15,787 nt of DNA from an uncultured Bacteriovoracaceae bacterium (GCA_937952395.1 CALFYV010000182.1:1-15787), one strand, 5' to 3'. Shown: positions 6,746-15,366, numbered from the stretch's first letter. Notes: generated by a model not told the origin, from the sequence alone. A program made the numbers and translations.

Positions 6746-6774
6746 TTGAGTTTTTCAAGCTAAATTGCTATGTT
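6746..6774 (+). promoter_or_regulatory. Candidate extended -10 promoter of nadA giving a leaderless mRNA
   Basis: TTGAGT (6746-6751), 17 bases, then TATGTT (6769-6774), preceded by the TGn of an extended -10 box (6766-6768). The expected start of transcription, 6 to 8 bases later, falls on or next to the nadA ATG at 6781. There is no Shine-Dalgarno before that ATG, which fits leaderless translation. Confidence 0.5.
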
Positions 6775-6780
6775 GCGTCC

Positions 6781-7887
6781 ATGTTAAAAATCTACGAAGA
6801 ATCCCAGCAACAACACGTTCCCGCGATCACCCAACAAGAATTGAGTGATGATGAAGTTTTGCTTGAGCTCGCACAACTAAAGCAAGAACTTCAAGAGCAA
6901 GTGGCTGTGCTAGGACATCATTATCAGCAAGATGATGTTATTGCCTTTGCCGATATCACTGGCGACTCGCTTAAGCTTGCGCAAGAAGCAGCCAAATTAA
7001 AAAAAGAATATATTATTTTTTGTGGGGTTCATTTCATGGCTGAAACAGCTGACATGCTGACCTCTAAAAATCAAAAAGTGATCCTCCCCGATCTGAAAGC
7101 TGGTTGCTCAATGGCCGATATGGCCAATCGGCATGATATTGATAAAGCTTGGACTTATATAAAAAAATCTACTAACGATAAAATTATTCCTATCACGTAT
7201 ATTAATTGTGATGCTCAGTTAAAAGCTTTCGTGGGAGAAAATGATGGGGCCATATGTACTTCCAGTAATGCAGAAAAAGTTATCAAATGGGCCTTTAAGC
7301 AAGGAGAAAAGCTTTTATTTTTTCCTGATCAACACTTAGGTCGCAATACTTGTTTCAAGCTTGGTATTTCACTTGAAGAAATGGTGGTTTATAATCCTAT
7401 GAAACAAAATGGTGGATTAACGAGCGATCAAATTGCCAAGGCTAAAGTTATTTTATGGTATGGTTATTGCTCTGTTCATCAAGGTTTTCAGCTTAATCAT
7501 ATAGAACAAATGAGGAAAAGTTCTCCGGACACTATTATCTTAGTTCATCCTGAATGTAATTTTGAAGTGACTCAAGCGGCGGATTTGGCAGGCTCAACTT
7601 CCTATATTATTGAACAGATTGAAAAGGCCAAGACTGGTACAAAGTTCGCTATTGGTACTGAAATTAATCTTGTGAATCGATTGGCCAATCAATACCCCCA
7701 GCTTGAGATTAAATCCCTTTCACCCTATCAATGTTTATGCACGACTATGTATAGAATTCGACCGCGTTGGCTTTTGGAAAGTTTTAGAGCAATTAAGCGA
7801 AAAGAACCTATTAACATCATAAAAGTAACAGATGAAATAAAAGAATTCTCACTTCTTGCTTTGCAGCGTATGCTAGAAATTTCCTAA
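6781..7887 (+). CDS. nadA: Quinolinate synthase NadA
   Basis: Condenses iminoaspartate with dihydroxyacetone phosphate to quinolinate, the [4Fe-4S]-dependent step of de novo NAD synthesis, in the cytosol. The 368-residue sequence shows the three-fold pseudo-repeat motifs of the family: VAVLGHHYQQDDV...ADITGDSL, CGVHFMAETADML, LKAGCSMADM, VGENDGAICTSSNA, FFPDQHLGRN, YGYCSVHQGF, VHPECNFEV, then GTEINLVNRL. The cluster-binding Cys residues are most likely 109 (AGCSMA), 230 (GYCSVH) and 320 (CTTM). The first 40 residues are a family-variable helical lead. No ribosome-binding site precedes the ATG (see the promoter entry). A cysteine desulfurase gene follows 29 bases downstream, which fits supply of sulfur for this cluster. 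No nadB or nadC is in the window. Confidence 0.96.
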   Translation: MLKIYEESQQQHVPAITQQELSDDEVLLELAQLKQELQEQVAVLGHHYQQDDVIAFADITGDSLKLAQEAAKLKKEYIIFCGVHFMAETADMLTSKNQKVILPDLKAGCSMADMANRHDIDKAWTYIKKSTNDKIIPITYINCDAQLKAFVGENDGAICTSSNAEKVIKWAFKQGEKLLFFPDQHLGRNTCFKLGISLEEMVVYNPMKQNGGLTSDQIAKAKVILWYGYCSVHQGFQLNHIEQMRKSSPDTIILVHPECNFEVTQAADLAGSTSYIIEQIEKAKTGTKFAIGTEINLVNRLANQYPQLEIKSLSPYQCLCTTMYRIRPRWLLESFRAIKRKEPINIIKVTDEIKEFSLLALQRMLEIS

Positions 7888-7916
7888 CTGCATAACTTAT
7901 GCTAAAAGGTTCATAT

Positions 7917-9071
7917 ATGATTTATGCAGATTTTAACGGAAGTGCCATTCCCCATGAAGCGGTGAAGGCATATCTTAGCACAAGATTCGAAAAAGGTTAT
8001 TTTGCCAATCCTAATGCTATACATGGGCATGGCCAAAAGATATTAGCCGGTATGAGTAAATGCCGTCGTACATGCGCAAAGGTGTTAGGAGCGGATACTA
8101 ATCAAATTATCTTTAATTCTGGTGCTAGCGAAGGAATTTCAGCCGTTTTTGCTAGCCTGCTACATGATAAAAATCAAAAACGAAAAACCATCGTTATTTC
8201 CAGCATAGAACATTCGGCTGTGGTTAATGCTTCTAAATTTTATCAGAGTCAAGACTACGAAGTTATCGTGATTCCGGTTAACTCTGATGGTGTGGTTAAA
8301 ATTTCAGAACTTGAACAAGTTTTAAAAAAGAAAGCTCAGGATATCGCTCTTGTTTCTATCATGGCAGCCAATAATGAAACTGGTGTTATTCAGCCTTATC
8401 AAGAAATTTCAAAGTTATGTCAAAAATATCAAGTTCAATATTTTTCTGATACAACACAGTTTATTGGTAAACATGATTTTAATTTTCAAGAATCCGGAAT
8501 GGACTACGCCGTTTTATCTGGTCATAAAGTTGGTGCCTTAATTGGTAGTGGAATTTTGTTAGTAAAAAATCCCGAAAAGCTGCGACCTCATATTTTTGGA
8601 GGTGGACAAGAAAACGGATGCCGAGGTGGTACACAAAATTATATTGGAATTGAAACGCTAGCAATTGCTCTTGATGCCTTTGAAAAAGAAAAAAACAAGA
8701 TGGGATTATGTTTAGAGAGAAGATTAAATTTCGAAAAAAAATTAAAAGAAAAGTTTAAAAATATTGTTATTATCGGTGAACAAGCTCCAAGACTTGCTTC
8801 AACTACCCTAGTAGCCTACCCGGGTATTCACGGTCAAGGCGTTCAAATAGAATTAGAATCTCAAGATATTTTTGTGACAACCTCTTCAGCTTGCTCTGAC
8901 AACGAACCAACAACCTCTAAGGTTTTAAAAGCTATGAACGTAACCGATGATATCGGTCGGGGAGTTGTGAGAATTTCTCTATGCCTAGGACAAAATCCCG
9001 ATGCCTATGATAGAATCTATTCTGCATTAGAAAATGCCTATAACAAATTAGCAAAAATAAAAAACTATTAA
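7917..9071 (+). CDS. NifS/IscS-family cysteine desulfurase, likely NadA partner
   Basis: PLP-dependent class V aminotransferase-fold enzyme that takes sulfur from cysteine as a persulfide for Fe-S cluster assembly. In this 384-residue protein, family residues are visible: substrate-pocket His99 (SIEHS), Asn-Glu in AANNETGVIQP (about 151-160), Asp178 with Gln181 (SDTTQF), PLP Lys204 (SGHK), the GGGQENGCRGGT loop near 228-239 and catalytic Cys326 in TTSSACSDNEP. The start at 7917 gives MIYADFNGSA, matching the usual MIYLDNxATT, and has AAGG 7 bases upstream. An ATG at 7899 is in frame but poorly placed. It sits between nadA and a lipoprotein gene, and its TAA overlaps the next ATG. A nifS-like gene beside nad genes is a known arrangement, so a role in maturing NadA is the leading inference. 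A general IscS role cannot be excluded. Confidence 0.9.
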   Translation: MIYADFNGSAIPHEAVKAYLSTRFEKGYFANPNAIHGHGQKILAGMSKCRRTCAKVLGADTNQIIFNSGASEGISAVFASLLHDKNQKRKTIVISSIEHSAVVNASKFYQSQDYEVIVIPVNSDGVVKISELEQVLKKKAQDIALVSIMAANNETGVIQPYQEISKLCQKYQVQYFSDTTQFIGKHDFNFQESGMDYAVLSGHKVGALIGSGILLVKNPEKLRPHIFGGGQENGCRGGTQNYIGIETLAIALDAFEKEKNKMGLCLERRLNFEKKLKEKFKNIVIIGEQAPRLASTTLVAYPGIHGQGVQIELESQDIFVTTSSACSDNEPTTSKVLKAMNVTDDIGRGVVRISLCLGQNPDAYDRIYSALENAYNKLAKIKNY

Positions 9072-10972
9072 TGAAAAATTGCTTATGTTTTTTCTTATTA
9101 ATACTCGCAATGAGTTCTTGCACTTTTAAAAAAGGTGGAGCCCGTAATGAAATTCAAAATGGCCATTATCAACTATATTCTCATCCAGCTGCAGTCGAAA
9201 TTGAAGAAATAGATCCTGATATAAAAAGAATTGTAATCATCAGTACCAATGATCTCTACGGACATGTTGAAGAGCAAGCCGAACAAATGTTTTCTCAAAT
9301 ACGAAATCAGTCTATTCCCTACTTTACTGGTGGGGCAGCTTACTTTTCTTCGTATTTAAAAATTTTGCGTTCGAAATATCCTGATGAAGTCCTTCTTTTA
9401 GACTCAGGAAATGCTTTACAAGGAACACTTCTAGCTAATTCTTTTAATGCTGAGCCTATCTTAAAAGTTTACGAGTACTTTGATTATGATGCTTTAATTT
9501 TTGGAAACAATGATTTTTCTTTCTCGACTGACTCATCTAATCAAAACAAAGAAAAAAAACTCAATATCATCAGCCAATTGAAACAAAGACTCAAGTCAAC
9601 CTCGCTTACTTTTTTAGTAAGTAATCTTTACGATATATCAACTGCAAAAACTCTTGATATACCGAAAGCAAAAGAAAATATTATAAAAGAGGTTAACGGT
9701 ATTAAAGTTGGACTCATTGGAGTTACTTCAAAAAATCTACTTGCTCGTCACCCCAAAGAGATTCTGACTGGTTTGTACATAGATGAGCTAAAAAAAAATA
9801 TTATACAAAATGCCCATGTTTTACGTAAAAGAGGAGCTCAAGTTATTGTACTGCTGGCCCATGCACAATTGAGATGCGGGCTCAAACTTATGCAGGAGAA
9901 GAACCTGAGTAAATATAAAGTTAACTTTGTCCCCTCCGATTCGAATCACTGCAAAAATGAAGATGAACTTTCAGAACTTCTTTGGTCTCTCCCTAATAAA
10001 ACAGTGGATGCTGTTATTGTTGGGGGAGAGCCAAATAAAATTGCTAATTTTGTAAACGGTATTCCCGTTATGCAAAACTTTGGATTTGGTAAGTACTTTT
10101 CAAGAATGGAACTATACTTTAATAAAAAGAAGAACCGAATTATTCATGAGAAAACTAATATTTATCAACCTACGGCAATTTGCCATAATTTTTTTAGAGA
10201 TACTCAAGATTGCTATAGTCAAGATAACTCTGTTGATCATGACAATATCATCGGAGCACAATTCCTTGGAGTGCCTATAGAAAAAGATACACAATTAGAA
10301 AAAATACTCTCTTCTTATGCGCAAAAAATTCATAAATTATCTGATAAAAAAATTACTAACTTACCAGAAAACTTTACTCACTCCTATGATTTCAACTCAC
10401 CCTTTGCTAGTTTTGTGGTGGATATCATAACCAAGAATCTAAAAGCGCAAATTGGGATAGTTTATTCCAATACCATTAAGCTCGGATTGGAAAGAGGTAT
10501 TTTGACTTACGGTCAGCTTTTCAAGGCATTGCCTTTTGAAAATAACTTAATGAAAGTCCAAATCAAGGGAAGCGAATTAAAGGAATTGATTAAACTCTCA
10601 TTTGAAACTAAACCTCTTCTTAAAGCCTACTTTTCAGGGATTAATATTGTCATTGCTACCAAAGAGGGTCGAGATAATGAATTAAATCATAACGAACCCT
10701 GGAAAAAGGAGAAAGACATTCTTATTTTCTTAGAAGATGGCTCCGGCATTGAAGATGAAAAATATTATGAATTGGCAACAATTGACTATATCGGAGAAAA
10801 TATTGATTTCTCACTCGGAAAAGTTTTAAACAGAATTCATCATAAAAATAAAGAAATGATAGAGGTTAACTACAGAGACCTGATCGCAAATGAACTAGAG
10901 AAACAAACATCTTTTGAATCTGTTATCGATAAGTACAATAAAACAAAGCGCGTTATTTTTCAAACTCACTGA
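9071..10972 (+). CDS. 5'-nucleotidase/UshA-like lipoprotein with lost metal ligands
   Basis: The 633-residue product has a lipoprotein signal ending in AMSSC (Cys17), so it is anchored in a membrane facing the periplasm or outside. Residues 50-350 follow the metallophosphatase domain of UshA-type 5'-nucleotidases, and about 430-560 follow the C-terminal substrate domain (SPFASFVVDIITKN, GILTYGQLFKALPFENNL). Most active-site residues differ. TNDxH reads TNDLY (Asp61 kept, His to Tyr63), the GD ligand is Asn114, GNHEFD reads GNNDFS (catalytic His to Asn147), and the GHxH/GHxQ motif reads GGEPN (320 and 322). LLAH (His264) is kept. The substrate-domain NxGGxR motif is also absent. I infer an inactive or altered-activity pseudoenzyme, perhaps a binding protein. 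Its ATG overlaps the upstream stop (TAATG), so it is co-translated with the desulfurase. The 3' end overlaps the convergent gene by 7 bases. Confidence 0.75.
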   Translation: MKNCLCFFLLILAMSSCTFKKGGARNEIQNGHYQLYSHPAAVEIEEIDPDIKRIVIISTNDLYGHVEEQAEQMFSQIRNQSIPYFTGGAAYFSSYLKILRSKYPDEVLLLDSGNALQGTLLANSFNAEPILKVYEYFDYDALIFGNNDFSFSTDSSNQNKEKKLNIISQLKQRLKSTSLTFLVSNLYDISTAKTLDIPKAKENIIKEVNGIKVGLIGVTSKNLLARHPKEILTGLYIDELKKNIIQNAHVLRKRGAQVIVLLAHAQLRCGLKLMQEKNLSKYKVNFVPSDSNHCKNEDELSELLWSLPNKTVDAVIVGGEPNKIANFVNGIPVMQNFGFGKYFSRMELYFNKKKNRIIHEKTNIYQPTAICHNFFRDTQDCYSQDNSVDHDNIIGAQFLGVPIEKDTQLEKILSSYAQKIHKLSDKKITNLPENFTHSYDFNSPFASFVVDIITKNLKAQIGIVYSNTIKLGLERGILTYGQLFKALPFENNLMKVQIKGSELKELIKLSFETKPLLKAYFSGINIVIATKEGRDNELNHNEPWKKEKDILIFLEDGSGIEDEKYYELATIDYIGENIDFSLGKVLNRIHHKNKEMIEVNYRDLIANELEKQTSFESVIDKYNKTKRVIFQTH

Positions 10973-11889
10973 CATAATACATAATCTCTATAACAAACTG
11001 GTTTTAAATCCCCAACGCAAAAAGACGCTTTTAAATAATCCTTACAACTTTTGATCTTTAAAGGAAGAAAACTTCTCCCTCTAAAACATGCAGGATTTCC
11101 AACTTTATCACAGGGCCAATGACCACATACTTTATTTTTACTTGATGAACATTTCCCACCAATCAATTCAGTCCAAGCATTTTTACATCTGTGACAATTA
11201 AACTCTATTTCATTCTCACAGTTTTTATTCAACTCATGACAAAGTTTTTGAAGGTCAAAATCATCCTGACCTATTAACATGCCTTCGTTATATTCTTTAT
11301 AAACTCTTAGCCCTCGAAAAAAGCTAATCGGGCTAGATGAGGAAAACTTTTGGTTCAAGCTACTACTTTTTAAAATACTTCCTTTGTTAAAACTATTTTG
11401 AGAATATAAAATATTAAACAAAGGTATTTCTAAGTGAAATGTTTTATTTTTACTTAATTTTTCATATTCACCCTTAATCTCTAATCTAGGCTTAAATTTT
11501 TCTTTATTCTTATACCCTTCAAAATACATGCTTAAGTATAAAACATTCATTTCAATAATGACTTTTTGATCAAGTTTTTTATCAATGCAATTTTCTTCAC
11601 TACCTATCTCGACCCATCTAAGAATGCCCGGACTTTTTATTTTCCCTTGATTAAAAGGAGTTTTGTAAAGGAGGCAAAAGTCCTGGTGCTTATTTGTGAT
11701 TTGCAAAAGAGATAACCATACATTGGGTGGGAATGAAATAACACTTCCTGAATTTATGTCACTATTAAGTATTTTTATTTTTTCGCTACTGACCACAAAC
11801 GAATAAACTTGAGACCAAAATTTTTCATATTGGTCTTCTTGGTTGCAAGAAAATATGAATATGATTATTAATAAACTTCTGTATAGCAT
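10966..11889 (-). CDS. Cys-rich lipoprotein, function unknown
   Basis: A 307-residue protein that I do not recognise. The N-terminus is a short hydrophobic signal with a possible lipobox IFSC at Cys15 followed by Asn-Gln-Glu-Asp, so it is probably a lipoprotein. The middle (about 40-210) looks beta-rich. The last 91 residues hold 12 cysteines (217, 224, 232, 235, 247, 255, 260, 268, 282, 291, 299, 306), an even number expected to form disulfides outside the cytoplasm. They include a CHRC pair and CGHWPC. The ATG has AGGA 5 bases upstream and lies inside the last codons of the preceding FGE-fold gene (22-base overlap), so the two are translationally coupled and probably act together. It is tail to tail with the 5'-nucleotidase-like gene. 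Confidence 0.7.
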   Translation of the reverse strand: MLYRSLLIIIFIFSCNQEDQYEKFWSQVYSFVVSSEKIKILNSDINSGSVISFPPNVWLSLLQITNKHQDFCLLYKTPFNQGKIKSPGILRWVEIGSEENCIDKKLDQKVIIEMNVLYLSMYFEGYKNKEKFKPRLEIKGEYEKLSKNKTFHLEIPLFNILYSQNSFNKGSILKSSSLNQKFSSSSPISFFRGLRVYKEYNEGMLIGQDDFDLQKLCHELNKNCENEIEFNCHRCKNAWTELIGGKCSSSKNKVCGHWPCDKVGNPACFRGRSFLPLKIKSCKDYLKASFCVGDLKPVCYRDYVLCQ

Positions 11890-13076
11890 CTAAATCCTAT
11901 TTCAACATTATCTTTTAATTCTTCTAACGGACTATAAGAATGTGAATCCCAGAAAACATGTTCAGCTCTTTGTTTTTGTCCATCCCAATAAGCCCTCTTG
12001 CCTATTTCATGTATTGAATTTTTCAAAGAAAAATAATAACTGCTTAATTTAAGGTTCTTATCTGGAACGATGAGGTTATTGTACGCCTCTAACGGACCGC
12101 CTAAGACACTAAATAATCCCATCCATGTCACACTATCATCATGATAAGGATTATAGTCTTTAGCTAAACATTCTTTTGAATAAATCTTGCCACAATACTT
12201 AGGTATTTGTTCTATTTCAAAAAGTTCTTTTTTTCTAGTCCATGGATAGGGTTTTTTAAAAATTTTAATAGGATTTATATTTTTTTCATCACTTGGAATA
12301 AAACTCGCTGCATCCATAAAATGCGCCTGCATTAACCTTTTATTATGATATTCACAGTATTTATTCATTTGCTCTAAACTTAATGAGGTCGAAGGTAAGT
12401 GCCATTTTTCATAAGTAATCGAGTCAAATTGAGCTCCTATCTTGTCTTGCCACTGTAAAACTTGAAAATTTGAAACAAGATATTTATCAAGATAGATATT
12501 CCTACCACGGTTATCCCAAAACCAATCATATTTTTCATACTCAATTTTTTTGCGACGGCTGACATTTTCGATTTTTATTGGGCCATAACTGTACTTACGC
12601 TGTGGTAAAAACGTATTATTGCAAGTATTGGACAGCAAAATATCATATTCCGTGTTTCCGACTGAGAGGCTTAATAGGTGACCCTTGGGATTAAGCTCTA
12701 AGTAATGCAAATTGATTTTGGAATTAGGCGTTCTTTTTTTAAATTTTACAGAATAATCTTCACCTTCAAATCTAATTTTATGATCAGCTTCTAATCCAAC
12801 TTGTCCCCTTATAAAACACTCTAAATAAAGTGGATTACATTCAAAATATTTATTATCAATTTCAAGACCATTGGGGATCATTAAACAGTTGAATTTATTT
12901 TTTTTATAATTATTCTCTCTATCCCCCTCCTGCCAACGCTCAAGTAATTGAGGAAGATACTCAGATACTGCCCGTTGTGAATTCAAGCTTGCTTCATAAT
13001 CCTGAAAATTCCCATATTGGCCAAGTAAAAAGCCCAAACCAAGAATAACGAGGATAATCAGTATTATTTTATTCAA
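11868..13076 (-). CDS. Membrane-anchored FGE/SUMF1-fold protein without the catalytic Cys pair
   Basis: In this 402-residue protein, residues 4-19 are a single membrane anchor or uncleaved signal, and residues 25-175 form a Cys-containing region of unknown fold. Residues about 192-398 follow the formylglycine-generating-enzyme/SUMF1 pattern: IYLDKYLVSNFQVLQW (family: V-T-N-x-x-F), CEYHNKRLMQAHFMDAASF (KRLPTEAEWEKAA), YPWT (YPWG), MGLFSVLGGPLEAYNN (GLYDMxGNVWEW) and a final IGFRCY (GFRC). The copper-binding Cys pair that true FGE carries in the RGGSYCxxxxC region is absent: that stretch reads GKRAYWDGQKQRAEHVFWD. It is therefore probably a structural or binding member, not a sulfatase activator. 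TTG is the start, with AAGGG 8 bases upstream and a good promoter. It is coupled to the Cys-rich lipoprotein downstream. Confidence 0.72.
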   Translation of the reverse strand: MNKIILIILVILGLGFLLGQYGNFQDYEASLNSQRAVSEYLPQLLERWQEGDRENNYKKNKFNCLMIPNGLEIDNKYFECNPLYLECFIRGQVGLEADHKIRFEGEDYSVKFKKRTPNSKINLHYLELNPKGHLLSLSVGNTEYDILLSNTCNNTFLPQRKYSYGPIKIENVSRRKKIEYEKYDWFWDNRGRNIYLDKYLVSNFQVLQWQDKIGAQFDSITYEKWHLPSTSLSLEQMNKYCEYHNKRLMQAHFMDAASFIPSDEKNINPIKIFKKPYPWTRKKELFEIEQIPKYCGKIYSKECLAKDYNPYHDDSVTWMGLFSVLGGPLEAYNNLIVPDKNLKLSSYYFSLKNSIHEIGKRAYWDGQKQRAEHVFWDSHSYSPLEELKDNVEIGFRCYTEVY

Positions 13077-13110
13077 AAAATTTTCCCTTAAGTGACTAAA
13101 ACATTAAACA

Positions 13111-13140
13111 ATTATAAAATAATAATGATACGCCCGACAA
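13111..13140 (-). promoter_or_regulatory. Candidate promoter of the FGE-fold/Cys-rich lipoprotein operon
   Basis: On the minus strand, TTGTCG (13135-13140), 18 bases, then a consensus TATAAT (13111-13116), about 35 bases before the TTG start. The same 83-base gap must also hold the prkA promoter in the other direction. Its AT-rich TATAAAAT could serve both, but no good plus-strand -35 was found. Confidence 0.45.
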
Positions 13141-13159
13141 ACCAGGAGCTCAAATATTT

Positions 13160-15361
13160 ATGAAATGGTTAGAAGAAATTAATCGAGAAAATAGCGAATT
13201 CAATGCCCCCCTCTCTTTTGAAGAGTATATGAGCAATTTTGAGAAAAATTGCCAAAGAGAACTTCGTACTTCAAGTCGCTATTTGAAAGATATGTTCGAG
13301 TACTATGGAAAAAATGAAAAAGGTGGTTACAATTTTTTCCTCAAAGAACATTATGATGCTCCGCCTGTCTACGGTCAGTATAAAACACAGGAGTTAATAT
13401 TTAAAAATATCAGCAACTTTCTCGAAGAAGGTTATAACAACAAATTTATTCTCTTGGTTGGACCTAATGGATCTTCTAAATCATCCATCATAAAAAAAAT
13501 CATGAGAGCTGCTGAAGATTACTCTCGTACAGATGAGGGCGCTCTTTATTCCTTTAGTTGGGTTTTTCCAATTGATAATTTTGTTAAAGGATCTGTCGGT
13601 TTAGGAAATCAACCAGTAAGTAGAAATGTTCCCAGCTACTCTCACTTAGAAGATAAGGAAATCAGTGCTATTTTAACCAGTGAACTTAAAGATCACCCCC
13701 TTCTCTTATTACCCCTTGAGGCACGTCAGCATTTAATTGAAGAATACCTAGCTGGTGAACCTGAATCACTTGATTATGCTAAAAAAACCTATCTGTATAA
13801 TGGCGACTTATCTAAAAAAAATCGCATGATATTTGATGCACTTTTAAAAAATTACAAAGGTAATTATTCTGAAGTACTTAAACATATTCGTATCGACAGA
13901 TTTTATATTGATAAAAGATATTCCATCGGTGCAGCGACCATTGAACCCCAGCAACATGTGGATGCTAGACTCCAGCAAATCACTATGGACAAGCGCTTGG
14001 CCAACCTCCCACCGAGTTTGCAATCACTAAACTTATTTAATCTAAATGGAGAGGTTGTTTTGGCTAATAGGGGTATTTTAGAGTTTTCTGATTTACTTAA
14101 GCGCCCACTAGATGCTTTTAAATATCTTTTAATGACCATGGAATCGAAAACTATTAATCTTCAAGGAATTCTGACCGAACTGGATATCTTTTTTATTGGT
14201 AGTTCAAACGAAATACATTTTAGTGCTTTCAAACAACACCCTGACTACAATTCTTTCAAAGGCAGATTTAATTTTATTCGAGTCCCCTATCTTTTGGACT
14301 ACATCGATGAACAAAAAATCTATACTGAGCAATTAGAAAATATAAAAGAAAAAACAACATTTGAACCAATGTCAGTTGAAACCCTTTGTCTATGGGCAGT
14401 CATGACTCGCTTCCGTGCTCCCCTGGGAAAAAACTATCGAGACACTCGCCTAGGAAAGATCGCCTCAATGTTAAACCCCTTACAAAAAGCGCTCTTAATA
14501 GCAGAGCAAGAGGCTCCTGAAAATCTCGATAGTGAAGGTAAACAAATTCTAAAATCCGGCTTGAATCAAATTTTAAAAGAATATCGCAATGATGGGCTCT
14601 ATGAAGGAAAATTTGGAATTTCTCCTCGTGAATTAAAACAACTTATTTATGAACTCTCTTCAAAGCATCGTGATATTAGTTTCGTAGAGGTCATCGAGTT
14701 TCTAAAAGAACTAGGCGAGAAAAAAATGGAATACGATTTTCTCAATATAGCTCCTCAGGGGGACTATCATAATCCTAAAAAGTTCATTGAGTTATTAGAA
14801 AATCATTGTCTTGATCGGTTTGACTCAGAAGTAAGAGAATCACTTGGCTTGGTTGATGAGCGCTCTTACGAAGAATATATTTCTAACTATATTATGAATA
14901 TTAATGCCTTAATCAAAGGTGAGAAAATTAAGAATAAAGTGACCGGTAAATTTGAGCCTAGTGATATGTACTTTATTAATGAATTTGAGAGCAATATTAA
15001 TCTGAAAGAAGCTCCTGAAAAATTCCGTTCTCATTTAATCTCACGCTTGGGTGCTTATTATTTAGATAACCCAGGCAAAGGGATTCTGTATGCCGATGTA
15101 TTTGATGACTTGGTAAAACTGCTGCAAGAGTCATTTCGAAATGAGCAGAAAAAAATTATTAATAAGGTATCTAAAAACCTGATAATCTACCTACAAGATT
15201 TTACTGATGAGAAAGAAGGGAAAAACATACCAAATGCTCAACTTAATGTGGAAACAAGAGAACAAATCCGTGGAATAATTTCAATATTAATGAAAAAATT
15301 CCACTATACAGAAAAAGGTGCTATTAATAATCTCAAATATTTAATCCAAAAAAGATATTAG
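13160..15361 (+). CDS. prkA: PrkA-family serine protein kinase (YeaG-like)
   Basis: PrkA/YeaG proteins join an AAA+ domain to a kinase-like C-terminal domain and act in starvation, stationary phase or sporulation signalling; targets are poorly known. In this 733-residue protein, the N-terminal region has SFEEYMSNF (family: SLEEYL), then Walker A GPNGSSKSS at about 101-109. The long insert holds HPLLLLPLEARQHLIEEYL, and the central part has NRGILEFSDLLKRP, ELDIFFIGSSNE (sensor-like) and RFNFIRVPYLLDYIDE, all matching YeaG. The C-terminal domain extends to the end. It is longer than E. coli YeaG (644) and the B. subtilis protein (631). AGGAG lies 11 bases before the ATG, a rather long spacing. 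The usual E. coli partners yeaH and SpoVR/ycgB are not adjacent; an RluD-like gene follows after 5 bases. Confidence 0.9.
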   Translation: MKWLEEINRENSEFNAPLSFEEYMSNFEKNCQRELRTSSRYLKDMFEYYGKNEKGGYNFFLKEHYDAPPVYGQYKTQELIFKNISNFLEEGYNNKFILLVGPNGSSKSSIIKKIMRAAEDYSRTDEGALYSFSWVFPIDNFVKGSVGLGNQPVSRNVPSYSHLEDKEISAILTSELKDHPLLLLPLEARQHLIEEYLAGEPESLDYAKKTYLYNGDLSKKNRMIFDALLKNYKGNYSEVLKHIRIDRFYIDKRYSIGAATIEPQQHVDARLQQITMDKRLANLPPSLQSLNLFNLNGEVVLANRGILEFSDLLKRPLDAFKYLLMTMESKTINLQGILTELDIFFIGSSNEIHFSAFKQHPDYNSFKGRFNFIRVPYLLDYIDEQKIYTEQLENIKEKTTFEPMSVETLCLWAVMTRFRAPLGKNYRDTRLGKIASMLNPLQKALLIAEQEAPENLDSEGKQILKSGLNQILKEYRNDGLYEGKFGISPRELKQLIYELSSKHRDISFVEVIEFLKELGEKKMEYDFLNIAPQGDYHNPKKFIELLENHCLDRFDSEVRESLGLVDERSYEEYISNYIMNINALIKGEKIKNKVTGKFEPSDMYFINEFESNINLKEAPEKFRSHLISRLGAYYLDNPGKGILYADVFDDLVKLLQESFRNEQKKIINKVSKNLIIYLQDFTDEKEGKNIPNAQLNVETREQIRGIISILMKKFHYTEKGAINNLKYLIQKRY

Positions 15362-15366
15362 AGAAT

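Noticed and set aside
4786..6780. Canonical parS site beside parAB
   Set aside because: No sequence resembling TGTTTCACGTGAAACA was found by eye in the gaps or the genes.
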